Origin: Rubellimicrobium roseum
Lineage (GTDB): Bacteria > Pseudomonadota > Alphaproteobacteria > Rhodobacterales > Rhodobacteraceae
Direction of reading: 5' to 3'
Length of the DNA: 64,000 nt
Assembly (NCBI RefSeq): GCF_006152145.1
Contig: NZ_VDFV01000005.1
Coordinates: 62,001-126,000 of the forward strand
Shown here: in pieces, positions 23,243 through 32,125 of the stretch
Numbering within the stretch: the first letter of the stretch is position 1
Layout of the letters: each line of letters starts with the position of its first letter
Notes under the pieces: model-generated
Databases searched by the model: none
What the model was told of the DNA's origin: nothing
What the model saw: only the letters and a program-made list of their open reading frames with translations
Made by a program: the position numbers and the translations under genes

Positions 23243-26030
23243 CATTTCCGTTCCGAGCCTGACCGTCCCGCCGGACGGCCTGATCTGTCCGGCCTCAGCC
23301 ATCTGGGACGCCCCCCGGATGGAGGCCCGGCTGGCCGAGGCGTTGGCCCCCCTCGCCCAGCCCGAGGCCGACCCCAAGGCCGTCCGGCGCGAGGTCGTGC
23401 GGCTCCTGTCGGAGGCGCGCAAGGAGGGCATGGCCGCGATCCGCGCGGCCTTCGAGGCCCGGCCGTCCTCCGGCCGCGAGACCACCCGTTCGATCGCCTG
23501 GCTCACCGACGGCGTGGTGACGTCGGCCTGCGCGGCGGCCCGCGCGCTCGATCCCCTTTCGCCCGGCGAGGAGCGGCTCGCCCTTCTGGCGGTGGGTGGC
23601 TACGGCCGGGGCGAGATGGCGCCGCAGTCCGACGTGGACCTGATGGTGCTGCTGCCCGGCGCGCTGACGCCTGCCAAGAAGACGCTGGTCGAGGGGCTCC
23701 TGTATCTCCTCTGGGACCTCAAGCTGAAGGTCGGCCACGCCACGCGCTCCATCAAGGAAGCCTTGGCGCTGGCGAGCGAGGACACGACGATCCGCACGAG
23801 CCTGCTGGAGATGCGCCACCTCACGGGGGACGAGTCGCTCACCGCCAGCCTGCGGGAGCGGTTCTGGCGGGAGCTCGTGCGCGTCACCGGGCCCGACTAC
23901 CTCCAGGCCAAGCTGGAGGAGCGCGCCCAGCGCCACGCCCGCCAGGGCGGCCAGCGCTACGTGGTCGAGCCCAACGTGAAGGAAGGCAAGGGCGGCCTGC
24001 GCGACCTCCATTCGTTGTTCTGGATCGGGAAATACGTCAACGGCGTCGAGACCACCGACGAACTGGTGACCCGCGGCGTCTTCACCCCCGAGGAGTTCGC
24101 CACCTTCCGCCGGGCCGAGGATTTCCTCTGGGCCGTGCGCTGCCACATGCATTTCCTCACTGGGCGCCCCGTGGACCAGCTCACCTTCGACCTCCAGGTC
24201 GAGGTCGCGACCCGCATGGGCTACGAGGGCGGTGACGGCCGCCGCGCGGTAGAGCGCTTCATGCAGGACTACTTCCGCCACGCGACGCAGGTGGGCGAGC
24301 TCACGCGGATCTTCCTGGTGTCGCTGGAAGCGGGCCACCTGAAGCCCGAGCCGATGCTCATGCGGCTCTTCGCGCGCCGGCCCAAGGCGCGGGTGCCCTA
24401 CGCCATCAAGCAGAACCGCCTGACGGTCGCGGACGACCGGACCTTCCTGGCCGATCCGCTGAACCTCCTGCGCATCTTCGAGGAAGCGCTGCGCACGGGA
24501 ACGCTGCTGCATCCCGACGCGATGCGGCTCCTGGCGGCGAACCTGCACCTGATCGACGACCGCCTGCGCGCCGACCCGCGGGCCAACGCGATCTTCCTCG
24601 ACCTGCTGCTGCGCCACGGCAACCCCGAGCGGGCGCTGCGCCGGATGAACGAGCTGGGCGTCCTTGCCGCCTTCATCCCCGAGTTCGAGCCCGTCGTCGC
24701 GCTCATGCAGTTCAACATGTACCACCACTTCACGGTGGACGAGCATACCATCCAGTGCATCAGCCACCTCGCCCGCATCGAGAAGGGCGAGTTGGTCGAG
24801 GAGCTGCCGGTGGCGAGCGGCATCCTCACGGCGGGCGTGAACCGGCGGGTGCTCTATGTGGCGCTTCTCCTTCATGACATCGGCAAGGGGCGGCCGGGGG
24901 ACCATTCGGTCGTGGGGGCCGAGATCGCGGGCCCGCTGGCGCGACGGCTGGGCCTGGGCGCGGGCGAGACGGACACGGTGGTCTGGCTCGTGCGCAACCA
25001 CCTGCTGATGTCCGACGTGGCGCAGAAGCGCGACATCGCCGAGCCGCGGACAGTGCGCGACTTCGTGGCCCGCGTGGGCACCAAGGAACGGCTCGACCTT
25101 CTGACGGTGCTGACCGTCTGCGACATCCGGGGCGTCGGGCCCGGCACCTGGAACAACTGGAAGGCCATGCTGCTGCGCGCGCTCTACACCGCGGCGGATG
25201 CGGCGGTGCTGGCGCAGCAGGCGCAGGTCCCGGCCGAGGTCGCCCGCTCCCCGCGCGAGGAGGAGGCCCGCCGGGCGCTCGCCTCCGCCCTGCCCGGCTG
25301 GACGCGCGCCGAGGTCGAGGCGGAGCTCGGGCGCCACTACGGCCCCTACTGGCTGGGCCTGCCGACCGAGCTGCACGCCGTCTTCGCGCATCTGCTGCAC
25401 GGGATCGGCACCGACGCCTTCCACATCGACATCAAGCCCGACGAAGGGCGCGACGCCACCCGCGTGGCCTTTGCCATGACCGACCATCCGGGGCTCTTCT
25501 CGCGGCTTACCGGCGCCCTGGCGCTCGTGGGCGCGAACATCCGCGACGCGCGCACCTACACCTCGAAGGACGGCTACGCGACGGCCGCCTTCTGGATCCA
25601 GGACGGCGAGGGCAAGCCCTTCGAGGAGGCGCGATTGCCGCGCCTGCGCCAGATGATCGAGCGCACGCTCAAGGGCGAGGTCGTCGCGCGCGAGGCGTTC
25701 AAGACCCGCGACAAGCTCAAGAAGCGCGAGGCCGCCTTCGAGGTGCCCACCAGCATCGCCTTCGACAACACCGGGTCCGACATCTACACGATCATCGAGG
25801 TGGACACCCGCGACCGGCCCGGCCTTCTGTACGATCTCACGCGGACGCTGGCGGCGAACAACGTCTACATCGCCTCGGCGGTGATCGCGACCTATGGCGA
25901 GCAGGCGGTCGACACCTTCTACGTCAAGGATATGTTCGGCCTGAAGTTCCACGCCGAAGGACGCCAGCGCGCGCTGGAGCGCAAGCTGCGCGAGGCGATC
26001 GAGCAGGGCGCGGCGCGCGCGCGGGCCTGA
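23202..26030 (+). CDS. glnD: [protein-PII] uridylyltransferase / uridylyl-removing enzyme
   Basis: 942 residues, the expected GlnD size. The nucleotidyltransferase domain has GGYGRGEMAPQSDVDLMVLL at about residue 131, the HD domain LLLHDIGKGRPGDHSVVGAE at about 553, and two C-terminal ACT domains have FAMTDHPGLFSRLTGALALV (about 756) and VDTRDRPGLLYDLTRTLAAN (about 866). It senses glutamine and uridylylates or de-uridylylates PII to set nitrogen assimilation. The only full-length start is a TTG at 23202, inside the last 41 bases of the preceding lipoprotein gene; a shorter form from the ATG at 23319 is possible. Confidence 0.95.
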   Translation: MTPLPAASPAPAPDISVPSLTVPPDGLICPASAIWDAPRMEARLAEALAPLAQPEADPKAVRREVVRLLSEARKEGMAAIRAAFEARPSSGRETTRSIAWLTDGVVTSACAAARALDPLSPGEERLALLAVGGYGRGEMAPQSDVDLMVLLPGALTPAKKTLVEGLLYLLWDLKLKVGHATRSIKEALALASEDTTIRTSLLEMRHLTGDESLTASLRERFWRELVRVTGPDYLQAKLEERAQRHARQGGQRYVVEPNVKEGKGGLRDLHSLFWIGKYVNGVETTDELVTRGVFTPEEFATFRRAEDFLWAVRCHMHFLTGRPVDQLTFDLQVEVATRMGYEGGDGRRAVERFMQDYFRHATQVGELTRIFLVSLEAGHLKPEPMLMRLFARRPKARVPYAIKQNRLTVADDRTFLADPLNLLRIFEEALRTGTLLHPDAMRLLAANLHLIDDRLRADPRANAIFLDLLLRHGNPERALRRMNELGVLAAFIPEFEPVVALMQFNMYHHFTVDEHTIQCISHLARIEKGELVEELPVASGILTAGVNRRVLYVALLLHDIGKGRPGDHSVVGAEIAGPLARRLGLGAGETDTVVWLVRNHLLMSDVAQKRDIAEPRTVRDFVARVGTKERLDLLTVLTVCDIRGVGPGTWNNWKAMLLRALYTAADAAVLAQQAQVPAEVARSPREEEARRALASALPGWTRAEVEAELGRHYGPYWLGLPTELHAVFAHLLHGIGTDAFHIDIKPDEGRDATRVAFAMTDHPGLFSRLTGALALVGANIRDARTYTSKDGYATAAFWIQDGEGKPFEEARLPRLRQMIERTLKGEVVAREAFKTRDKLKKREAAFEVPTSIAFDNTGSDIYTIIEVDTRDRPGLLYDLTRTLAANNVYIASAVIATYGEQAVDTFYVKDMFGLKFHAEGRQRALERKLREAIEQGAARARA

Positions 26031-26303
26031 GGGCCGGACGCGCGCGGCCCGTCCCCGGAGGGACGGCAGGGCGGCGGAACGGGTGATGCGGTCGCGTGTC
26101 ATGGCGGCAGGATCGCCCGGACCGGTTAACGGACCCTTGCACCACCGCGCGGTGGTCCGGGGATCGGCGCAACACCCCCCGCGCCGGGCCCATCCTGCAA
26201 GGTCGGCCCCCGGCCCAGGGACGCCGAGCCCTCTGGGCACCCGCCTTCGCTGGGGCTAGAGGAACGGCAACGCCCGCCCCGGCGGGCCGGAGGGACAGAC
26301 ATC
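26031..26303. promoter_or_regulatory. glnD-murJ intergenic region with nested inverted repeats
   Basis: A 273-bp spacer without a credible ORF. It contains the 6-bp hairpin CCGTCC-CCGGAG-GGACGG (about 26048-26065) just after glnD. A perfect 16-bp palindrome ACCACCGCGCGGTGGT lies at 26141-26156, nested inside CCGGACC...GGTCCGG (about 26117-26160), with a GTTAAC between the arms. Whether these act as DNA operators or RNA structure is unknown. Confidence 0.4.
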
Positions 26304-27845
26304 ATGGCCAAGCCGATCCGCCTCGTCCGGGGCGTCCTGACCGTCGGGTCCTGGACGCTGCTGTCCCGCGTCGCGGGCTTCACGCGGGACGTGATGATGG
26401 CGGCCTACCTGGGCGCGGGCCCGGCGGCCGAGGCCTTCCTCGTGGCCTTCAGCCTCCCCAACATGTTCCGGCGCTTCTTCGCGGAAGGGGCGTTCAACAT
26501 GGCCTTCGTGCCGATCTTCGCCAAGAAGCTGGAAGGCGGCGAGGACGCCCGCGGCTTCGCCCGCGACGCCTTCAACGGGCTGGCCACGGTCCTGATCCTC
26601 TTCTCGCTCCTCGGCACGCTGCTGATGCCCTGGCTCGTCTGGGCCATGGCGGCGGGCTTCGCGGGGGACGAGCGCTTCGACCTGGCGGTGCTCTATGGGC
26701 GCATCGCCTTCTGCTACATCCTGTTCATCAGCCTCGTGGCGCTGCTGTCGGGCGTGCTCAACGCCTTCGGCCGGTTCACCGAAGCCGGCGTGGTCCCGGT
26801 GCTGATGAACCTCATGTTCATCGCCGCGATGCTGCTGGCCGACGCGGCCGGGTGGGACATGGGGCTCACGCTCGCCTGGACGGTGCCGGTCACGGGGATC
26901 GCGCAGCTCGCCCTGACCTGGGTGGCTGCGCGGCGCGCGGGCTACGCGCCCCGGCTCCAGCGCCCGCATCTCTCGCCCGACCTCAAGCGCCTGGCCCGCA
27001 TCGCCGGGCCCGCGATGCTGGCGGGCGGGGTGGTGCAGGTCAACCTGCTCGTCGGCCGGCAGGTGGCGAGCTTCTTCGAGGGCGCGGTGGCCTGGCTGTC
27101 CTACGCCGACCGGCTCTACCAGCTGCCCCTGGGCGTGGTGGGCATCGCCATCGGCACGGTGCTGCTGCCGGACCTGTCGCGCCGCCTGCGCGCGGACGAC
27201 CACGAAGGGGGGCGCCACGCCTTCAACCGCGCGGCCGAGATCGCGCTGGCGCTGACCGTCCCGGCGGCCGTGGCGCTGGTGGTGCTGGCCTACCCGCTGA
27301 TCTCGGTCCTGTTCGAGCGCGGCGCCTTCGACCGCGAGGACACGATCGCCACCGCCTGGGTCCTGGCCGTCTATGGCGCGGGCCTGCCGGCCTTCGTGCT
27401 CCACAAGGTGCTCCAGCCGCTGTTCTACGCCCGCGAGGACACGCGGAGGCCCTTCCATTACGCGGTCTGGGCCATGGTGGTGAACGCCGCCGTGGCCGTG
27501 GGCCTTTCCCCCTTCATCGGCTTCCTCGCCGCCGCGCTGGGAACGACCGTCGCGGGCTGGACGATGGTCTGGCAACTCTGGCGCGGCGCGCGCTCCATGG
27601 GCGACGCGAGCCGGATGGACGACCGCCTGCGCGCCCGGCTGCCGCGCATCGCGGGGGCCTCGGTGGCGATGGGGGCGGTCCTGTGGCTGGGGGCGGAGGC
27701 GCTCGACGCGGCGCTGCACGCGCCGGGGCTGCGCTACCTTGCGCTGGCGGGGCTCTGCGCCTTGGGGATCGCGGCCTATTTCGGCACCGGCTTCGCCATC
27801 GGCGCCTTCCGCGCCGCCGACCTGCGCGGGGCGCTGCGCCGCTAG
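26304..27845 (+). CDS. murJ: lipid II flippase MurJ (MviN)
   Basis: 513 residues with about 14 hydrophobic segments, typical of the MurJ/MOP exporter family, which flips lipid II across the inner membrane. The conserved opening TVGSWTLLSRVAGFTRDVMM and LPNMFRRFFAEGAFNMAFVP carry the functionally important Arg residues; LYQLPLGVVGIAIGTVLLPD and VLHKVLQPLFYAREDTRRPF are further family markers. GGAGG lies before the ATG. It directly precedes a convergent rhomboid-like gene, with which it overlaps by 4 bases. Confidence 0.97.
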   Translation: MAKPIRLVRGVLTVGSWTLLSRVAGFTRDVMMAAYLGAGPAAEAFLVAFSLPNMFRRFFAEGAFNMAFVPIFAKKLEGGEDARGFARDAFNGLATVLILFSLLGTLLMPWLVWAMAAGFAGDERFDLAVLYGRIAFCYILFISLVALLSGVLNAFGRFTEAGVVPVLMNLMFIAAMLLADAAGWDMGLTLAWTVPVTGIAQLALTWVAARRAGYAPRLQRPHLSPDLKRLARIAGPAMLAGGVVQVNLLVGRQVASFFEGAVAWLSYADRLYQLPLGVVGIAIGTVLLPDLSRRLRADDHEGGRHAFNRAAEIALALTVPAAVALVVLAYPLISVLFERGAFDREDTIATAWVLAVYGAGLPAFVLHKVLQPLFYAREDTRRPFHYAVWAMVVNAAVAVGLSPFIGFLAAALGTTVAGWTMVWQLWRGARSMGDASRMDDRLRARLPRIAGASVAMGAVLWLGAEALDAALHAPGLRYLALAGLCALGIAAYFGTGFAIGAFRAADLRGALRR

Positions 27846-28552
27846 CGGGCCCGCAGCCGCGCCCGGAGCGCCCGAAGGCCGCCGGGCGCCACCGCCACCG
27901 CCGCGAGGCCCCCCGCGACGAAGCCCGCCACGTCGCCCACCCATTGCGGGCTGCCCCCGAACAGCGCCGCGAAGACTAGCTGGATCGCCAGGAGCATCCC
28001 GATCATGCGGAAGGCCATGAGCCGGTTCTCTCCCACCTGCCCGAGCCGCAGCCAAGTCAGGTAGGTGAAGGCCCCGATCAGGCCGTAGATGCCCGGATAG
28101 GCCCCGAAGAGCGGCTGCGCCCCGTCGAGGAGCAGCCCGAAGCCCAGCGCCCCCCCGACCGTCCCGGCCACGAAGACCGCGAGCGCCGCCGCCTGCCCCA
28201 TCCCCTCGGCCACGAACTTGCCCAGCGCCAGCAGCAGCGCCCCGGCGAAGAGCGCGTGCATGACGCTGCCGTGGACGAAGGGATAGGCTACGAAGCGCAG
28301 GAGCAGGGGGCCATCCCAGCGCCCCATGAGGGCATAGTCGACCACGGCCGGCGAGACGGCGAAGCGCTCGATCAGCGCCACGCGCCAGCCTACGGCGCCG
28401 GGCCCGCCCGCAAGTCCCGCGCCTCCCAGCGACAGCGCCGCCTCGGTCAGCCCGAGCACCAGCACCAGCGCCACCACCGCGGGCGGCACGGGGTTGACCG
28501 GGCTCTGCCCCGGCACGGGCTCGGGCAGCGGGCGCTGGAAGGATCGGGCCAT
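27842..28552 (-). CDS. rhomboid-family membrane protein lacking all catalytic residues
   Basis: 236 residues with about six hydrophobic segments in the rhomboid order. The active-site positions are replaced. The HxxxxHxxxN of TM2 reads HGSVMHALFA (Asn to Ala). The GxSG serine loop reads FGAYPGIYGLIGAF (Ser and Gly to Tyr and Pro). The TM6 histidine region reads GDVAGFVAGG (His to Asp). It should therefore be a pseudoprotease, perhaps a chaperone- or iRhom-like membrane factor, though that role is speculation. The ATG at 28552 has GGAGA upstream. It converges with murJ and is divergent from trpS. Confidence 0.85.
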   Translation of the reverse strand: MARSFQRPLPEPVPGQSPVNPVPPAVVALVLVLGLTEAALSLGGAGLAGGPGAVGWRVALIERFAVSPAVVDYALMGRWDGPLLLRFVAYPFVHGSVMHALFAGALLLALGKFVAEGMGQAAALAVFVAGTVGGALGFGLLLDGAQPLFGAYPGIYGLIGAFTYLTWLRLGQVGENRLMAFRMIGMLLAIQLVFAALFGGSPQWVGDVAGFVAGGLAAVAVAPGGLRALRARLRAR

Positions 28553-28641
28553 GGCGGGTCTCCGTGGGGCGGGGCTCGGTTGACGTGGGTCGGGGGCCCC
28601 GATAATCGAGCCCGACCCCATAGGCCAGCGGACATCCCCCC

Positions 28642-29676
28642 ATGAGCGAGCCCACGCGCGAGAGCCGTTTCACCCCCCGCGTCTTCTCGGGGATCAAGCC
28701 CTCGGGCGGGCTCACGCTCGGGAACTACCTGGGCGCGATCAAGCGCTTCGTGCAGACGCAGGACGAAGGCTCCTTCGAGACGATCTACTGCGTCGTGGAC
28801 CTCCATGCGATCACCGTCTGGCAGGACCCGGCCGAGCTGCGCGCCGCCACGCGCGAGGTCGCGGCGGGGTTCCTGGCCTCGGGCATCGACCCGGAGCGGT
28901 CGATCCTGTTCAACCAGTCCCAGGTGAGCCAGCACGCCGAGCTGGGCTGGATCTTCAACTGCGTGGCCCGCGTGGGCTGGATGGACCGCATGACGCAGTT
29001 CAAGGAGAAGGCCGGCAGGAACGCCGAAAAGCAGTCGCTCGGCCTTTACGCCTATCCGTCGCTGATGGCGGCGGACATCCTGCTCTACCACGCGACCCAC
29101 GTCCCCGTGGGCGAGGACCAGAAGCAGCATGTGGAGCTGACGCGCGACATCGCGGCCAAGTTCAACCACGACTTCGGCGTGGACTTCTTCCCGCTCACCC
29201 ATCCGGTGATCGAGGGGCCCGCGATGCGGGTGATGAACCTGCGCGACGGCACCAAGAAGATGTCCAAGTCCGGCGAATCGGACATGGAGCGCATCAACAT
29301 GACCGACGACGCGGACCTGATCGCGAAGAAGCTCCAGAAGGCGCGCACCGACCCCGCGCCGCTGCCCGAGACGGTCGAAGGACTGGAGGGGCGGCCCGAG
29401 GCGAAGAACCTCGTGGACATCTACGCGGCGCTCGCGGACCTGTCGCCCGCCGAGGTGCTGGCGCAGTATCCCGGCGCGGGCTGGGGGCGGTTCAAGCCGG
29501 CGCTGGCCGAACTGGCGGTCGAGAAGCTGTCGCCCATCTCGGCCGAGATGAAGCGCCTGACCGCAGACCCCGCCGAGATCGACCGCCTGCTCGCCCGCGG
29601 GGCCGAGCGCGCGCGCGCCATCGCGCAGCCGATCCTTCAGCGCACCTACGACATCGTGGGCCTCGTGAGGGCCTGA
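28642..29676 (+). CDS. trpS: tryptophan-tRNA ligase
   Basis: 344 residues, a class-I aminoacyl-tRNA synthetase that charges tRNA-Trp. [20 protein letters not shown] carries the HIGH-like TLGN motif near residue 25; [16 protein letters not shown] and [20 protein letters not shown] are tryptophan-pocket segments. The KMSKS loop is KKMSKSG at about residue 207. The C-terminus with [20 protein letters not shown] is typical. There is no T-box or attenuator upstream, only 89 bp shared with the divergent rhomboid-like gene. Confidence 0.97.
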   Translation: MSEPTRESRFTPRVFSGIKPSGGLTLGNYLGAIKRFVQTQDEGSFETIYCVVDLHAITVWQDPAELRAATREVAAGFLASGIDPERSILFNQSQVSQHAELGWIFNCVARVGWMDRMTQFKEKAGRNAEKQSLGLYAYPSLMAADILLYHATHVPVGEDQKQHVELTRDIAAKFNHDFGVDFFPLTHPVIEGPAMRVMNLRDGTKKMSKSGESDMERINMTDDADLIAKKLQKARTDPAPLPETVEGLEGRPEAKNLVDIYAALADLSPAEVLAQYPGAGWGRFKPALAELAVEKLSPISAEMKRLTADPAEIDRLLARGAERARAIAQPILQRTYDIVGLVRA

Positions 29677-29803
29677 GGCCCTTCGCGGGCCGGCGGCACA
29701 GGGGGGTGACGATGACGCCCCCCGCCTGCGCCCGTCGCGCCGGCCCCGGTTGCAAGGGGGCGGGCCTTCGGCCAGATTGGCCGCGCAGCCGGGGGGAGGG
29801 CGC

Positions 29804-30259
29804 GTGCGCAAGTTTCTGGTGGTTCTCGACGACACGCGCGAATGCCTCAACGCAATGCGCTTCGCCGCGATGCGCGCGGCGCGCACGGGGGGCGGCGTGC
29901 AGGTGCTGTCCATCGTCGACCCGGCCGACTTCGGCGCCTGGGTGGGCGTGGGCGACATCATGCGCGAGGAAGCGCGCGAGCGCATCGCCGTCCACTTCGA
30001 GGTCTTCGCCAAGTGGATGCGCGACCGGCAGGGCGTCGACCCCGAGCTGGTGATCCGCGAGGGCGAGGCCGTGCCCGAGATCATGGCCCAGATCCGCGAG
30101 GACCCGGAGATCGCCGTGCTGGTCCTGGGCGCGGGCACCGACAGCAAGGGGCCGGGCCCGCTCGTGACCGCGCTCAGCAAGCAGGCGGGCACCCTGACCG
30201 TGCCCATCACCATCGTGCCGGGGGATCTGTCCAAGGAGCGCCTGGAGGCGATCACCTGA
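29804..30259 (+). CDS. universal stress protein family (UspA-like)
   Basis: 151 residues of the Usp alpha/beta fold: KFLVVLDDTRECLNAMRFAA at the start, a variable middle (VGVGDIMREEARERIAVHFE), and VLVLGAGTDSKGPGPLVTAL, which corresponds to the nucleotide-binding G-x2-G-x9-G(S/T) region but is imperfect. The GTG at 29804, with GGGGGGAGG 5 nt upstream, begins the first beta strand; the open frame extends upstream without conservation. The next gene starts 3 bases after the stop. It acts in the cytoplasm; its target is unknown. Confidence 0.87.
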   Translation: MRKFLVVLDDTRECLNAMRFAAMRAARTGGGVQVLSIVDPADFGAWVGVGDIMREEARERIAVHFEVFAKWMRDRQGVDPELVIREGEAVPEIMAQIREDPEIAVLVLGAGTDSKGPGPLVTALSKQAGTLTVPITIVPGDLSKERLEAIT

Positions 30260-30262
30260 GCC

Positions 30263-30880
30263 ATGGACGGCCGTCTCGCCTTCGGGGCCGTCCTGGCGAT
30301 CCCCCTCCTTTACGGCCTTCTCCACCTCCTGACGGGCTGGCTGCCGCCCCTGGTGGGCGCGGGCCTCGGGCTTGTGGCCTACTGGGCGACCCTGGGCGCG
30401 GTGCTGGCGCGGCAGGACCGGGACGGGCTGCTGGCGCTCGCGCAGGCCCGTTCGCCGGGGCGGCTCGCGGCGGTGCTCCTCGCGCTGCCGGTGATCGCGC
30501 TGGGGGCCGTCACCATGCGCCTCCTGGGGACGGTCGTGCTGCCGGCCCATCTGCTGCTGGCCGCGGGGCTGGCCGCCATCCTTCACGCGGTGCTCGAGGA
30601 GCTGTTCTGGCGCGGCGCGCTGTGGCCCCGCCCCGATCCGGGGCCGGCGGCGCTGGCGCTGGGGCTCTACTGGGCATTCCATCTCGCCTGGCTCGGGGCG
30701 CAGGGCGTTTCGACCGGGCTCGCGCCCCATCTGGCGGTCATGGCGCCCCTGGCGCTGGGCGGGGTCTGGACGGCGGCGCGGCTCCTCAGCGGGACGCTCG
30801 GGGTCTCGATCCTGGCCCATGCCGGGCTCAACCTTTTCCTCTTCACGGGCCTCCTCGCGCAGTCGGGCGCCGCCGGCTGA
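30263..30880 (+). CDS. CPBP-family intramembrane metalloprotease
   Basis: 205 residues, nearly all hydrophobic, with about six to seven membrane segments. The CPBP (CAAX protease/bacteriocin-processing, Abi) motifs are visible: EELFWRG (EExxxR) near residue 113, WAFHLAW (FxxxH) near 136, and a late AHAGLNLFLF-type motif (ILAHAGLNLFLFTG). These residues bind the catalytic metal in the membrane. The substrate is unknown. It is probably co-transcribed with the stress protein gene 3 bases upstream. Confidence 0.85.
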   Translation: MDGRLAFGAVLAIPLLYGLLHLLTGWLPPLVGAGLGLVAYWATLGAVLARQDRDGLLALAQARSPGRLAAVLLALPVIALGAVTMRLLGTVVLPAHLLLAAGLAAILHAVLEELFWRGALWPRPDPGPAALALGLYWAFHLAWLGAQGVSTGLAPHLAVMAPLALGGVWTAARLLSGTLGVSILAHAGLNLFLFTGLLAQSGAAG

Positions 30881-30894
30881 AGGGACCGGCCCTA

Positions 30895-30909
30895 CGTGAA
30901 AAATTCACG
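30895..30909. promoter_or_regulatory. 15-bp inverted repeat CGTGAA-AAA-TTCACG
   Basis: A perfect dyad in the 122-bp spacer before the small secreted protein gene, about 95 bp from its ATG. A second smaller dyad GGAAA-CC-TTTCC lies at about 30929-30940. The position suits an operator; the binding factor is unknown. Confidence 0.35.
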
Positions 30910-31002
30910 GAGCCGTTCCCGCGCCCAAGGAAACCTTTCCCAACTACGGCGCGTTGCCTGCCGGACCGCACAAGAGGCGGACCCTTTCACGAGGACCACG
31001 AC

Positions 31003-31410
31003 ATGAACAAGCTTGCCATTCTGGCAGCGGCCGCCCTGATCGGCTCGGCCGGCCTTGCCACCGCCCAGGAAACCCTCGCCACCGCCGACGCCTTCGGGAT
31101 CATCCCCGTCCAGGACAGCAACAACGTCATCGAGATCCCGTTGGTGACGGCCACCGCCGATGGCGAGGTGCAGATCCGCCGCATCGCCGGCACCAACGAG
31201 GGCGAGGTGCTGGGCTCGATCCCCGTGACGGCGGGCGCCAACGAGAACGTGCGCATCACGCTCCTGACCCCGCCCAACGCCGACTCGGTGCTGGCCGTTC
31301 TGGTCGAAGGCGGCGCCGACGTGGCCGAGCAGGAGATCGAGATGAGCCCGCCCGGCAATCCCGGCGGCGACGGTGACGGCGGCGACGGCGACGGCCAGGC
31401 CGACAACTGA
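31003..31410 (+). CDS. small periplasmic/secreted protein with Asp/Gly-rich tail
   Basis: 135 residues. A clear Sec signal peptide is visible (MNKLAILAAAALIGSAGLAT, then AQ). The mature part of about 95 residues appears to be all beta (VIEIPLVTATADGEVQIRRI, NENVRITLLTPPNADSVLAV). The tail PPGNPGGDGDGGDGDGQADN is an acidic Gly/Asp repeat that might bind calcium or be disordered. GAGG precedes the ATG by 8 nt. No family is recognised. Confidence 0.75.
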   Translation: MNKLAILAAAALIGSAGLATAQETLATADAFGIIPVQDSNNVIEIPLVTATADGEVQIRRIAGTNEGEVLGSIPVTAGANENVRITLLTPPNADSVLAVLVEGGADVAEQEIEMSPPGNPGGDGDGGDGDGQADN

Positions 31411-31561
31411 TCGAACGCGCAATCCAAGTCAGGGCGTCGGCCAGTCCGGCGCCCTTTCGCATGGGCCGGTCCGGCCCGGCACGGCCAGATTAGAACCATT
31501 CCAAATCCTTGACGTCCGGGGTCCGAGGGCGCATATCGGGGTCCTCACGGAGGCCCGCCCC

Positions 31562-32125
31562 ATGTTCATCCAGACCGAATCGACGCCCAATCCGGCCACG
31601 CTCAAGTTCCTGCCCGGCGAGACGGTGCTGGGCACCGGCACCGCCGACCTGCCCGACGCCGAGTCCGCGCAGAAGTCGCCGCTCGGGCGCCGCATCTTCG
31701 CGATCGAGGGCGTGACGGGCGTGTTCCTGGGCTCGGATTTCGTGACCGTCACCAAGGCGGCCGAGGTGGACTGGACCCACATCAAGCCCGCGATCCTGGG
31801 CGCGATCATGGACCATTTCCAATCCGGCCAGCCGGTGCTGGACGGCCCGGCGCCCGCCGCCTCGGGCCATGCGGCCCATGACGGCGCCGACGCCGCCATT
31901 GTCGAGCAGATCAAGGAGCTTCTGGACACCCGCGTCCGGCCCGCGGTCGCGCAGGACGGCGGCGACATCACCTTCCACGGCTTCGAGCGCGGCGTGGTCT
32001 ACCTGCACATGCAGGGGGCCTGCGCGGGCTGCCCCTCCTCGACGCTCACGCTCAAGATGGGGATCGAGAACCTCCTGCGGCACTACATTCCCGAGGTGAC
32101 CGAGGTCCGCCCTGTCGCGGCCTGA
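31562..32125 (+). CDS. NifU/NfuA-type Fe-S cluster carrier protein
   Basis: 187 residues. The N-terminal domain (about 1-85) is the Nfu-N/scaffold-like fold opened by MFIQTESTPNPATLKFLPGE. After an Ala/His-rich linker, the C-terminal NifU domain (about 110-180) has RPAVAQDGGDITFHGFERGV and the cluster-ligating CAGC in GACAGCPSSTLTLKMGIENL. It receives and delivers 4Fe-4S clusters to apo-proteins. The stop lies inside the proposed start region of tsaB (14-nt overlap). Confidence 0.95.
   Translation: MFIQTESTPNPATLKFLPGETVLGTGTADLPDAESAQKSPLGRRIFAIEGVTGVFLGSDFVTVTKAAEVDWTHIKPAILGAIMDHFQSGQPVLDGPAPAASGHAAHDGADAAIVEQIKELLDTRVRPAVAQDGGDITFHGFERGVVYLHMQGACAGCPSSTLTLKMGIENLLRHYIPEVTEVRPVAA

Noticed and set aside
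23295-26240. A 981-codon minus-strand open frame
   Set aside because: Exact antisense of glnD, whose domains are unmistakable on the plus strand.
26256-28715. An 819-codon minus-strand frame joining the antisense of murJ and a shifted frame of the rhomboid-like gene
   Set aside because: The translation lacks any motif, while murJ on the other strand and the rhomboid fold in another frame are clear.
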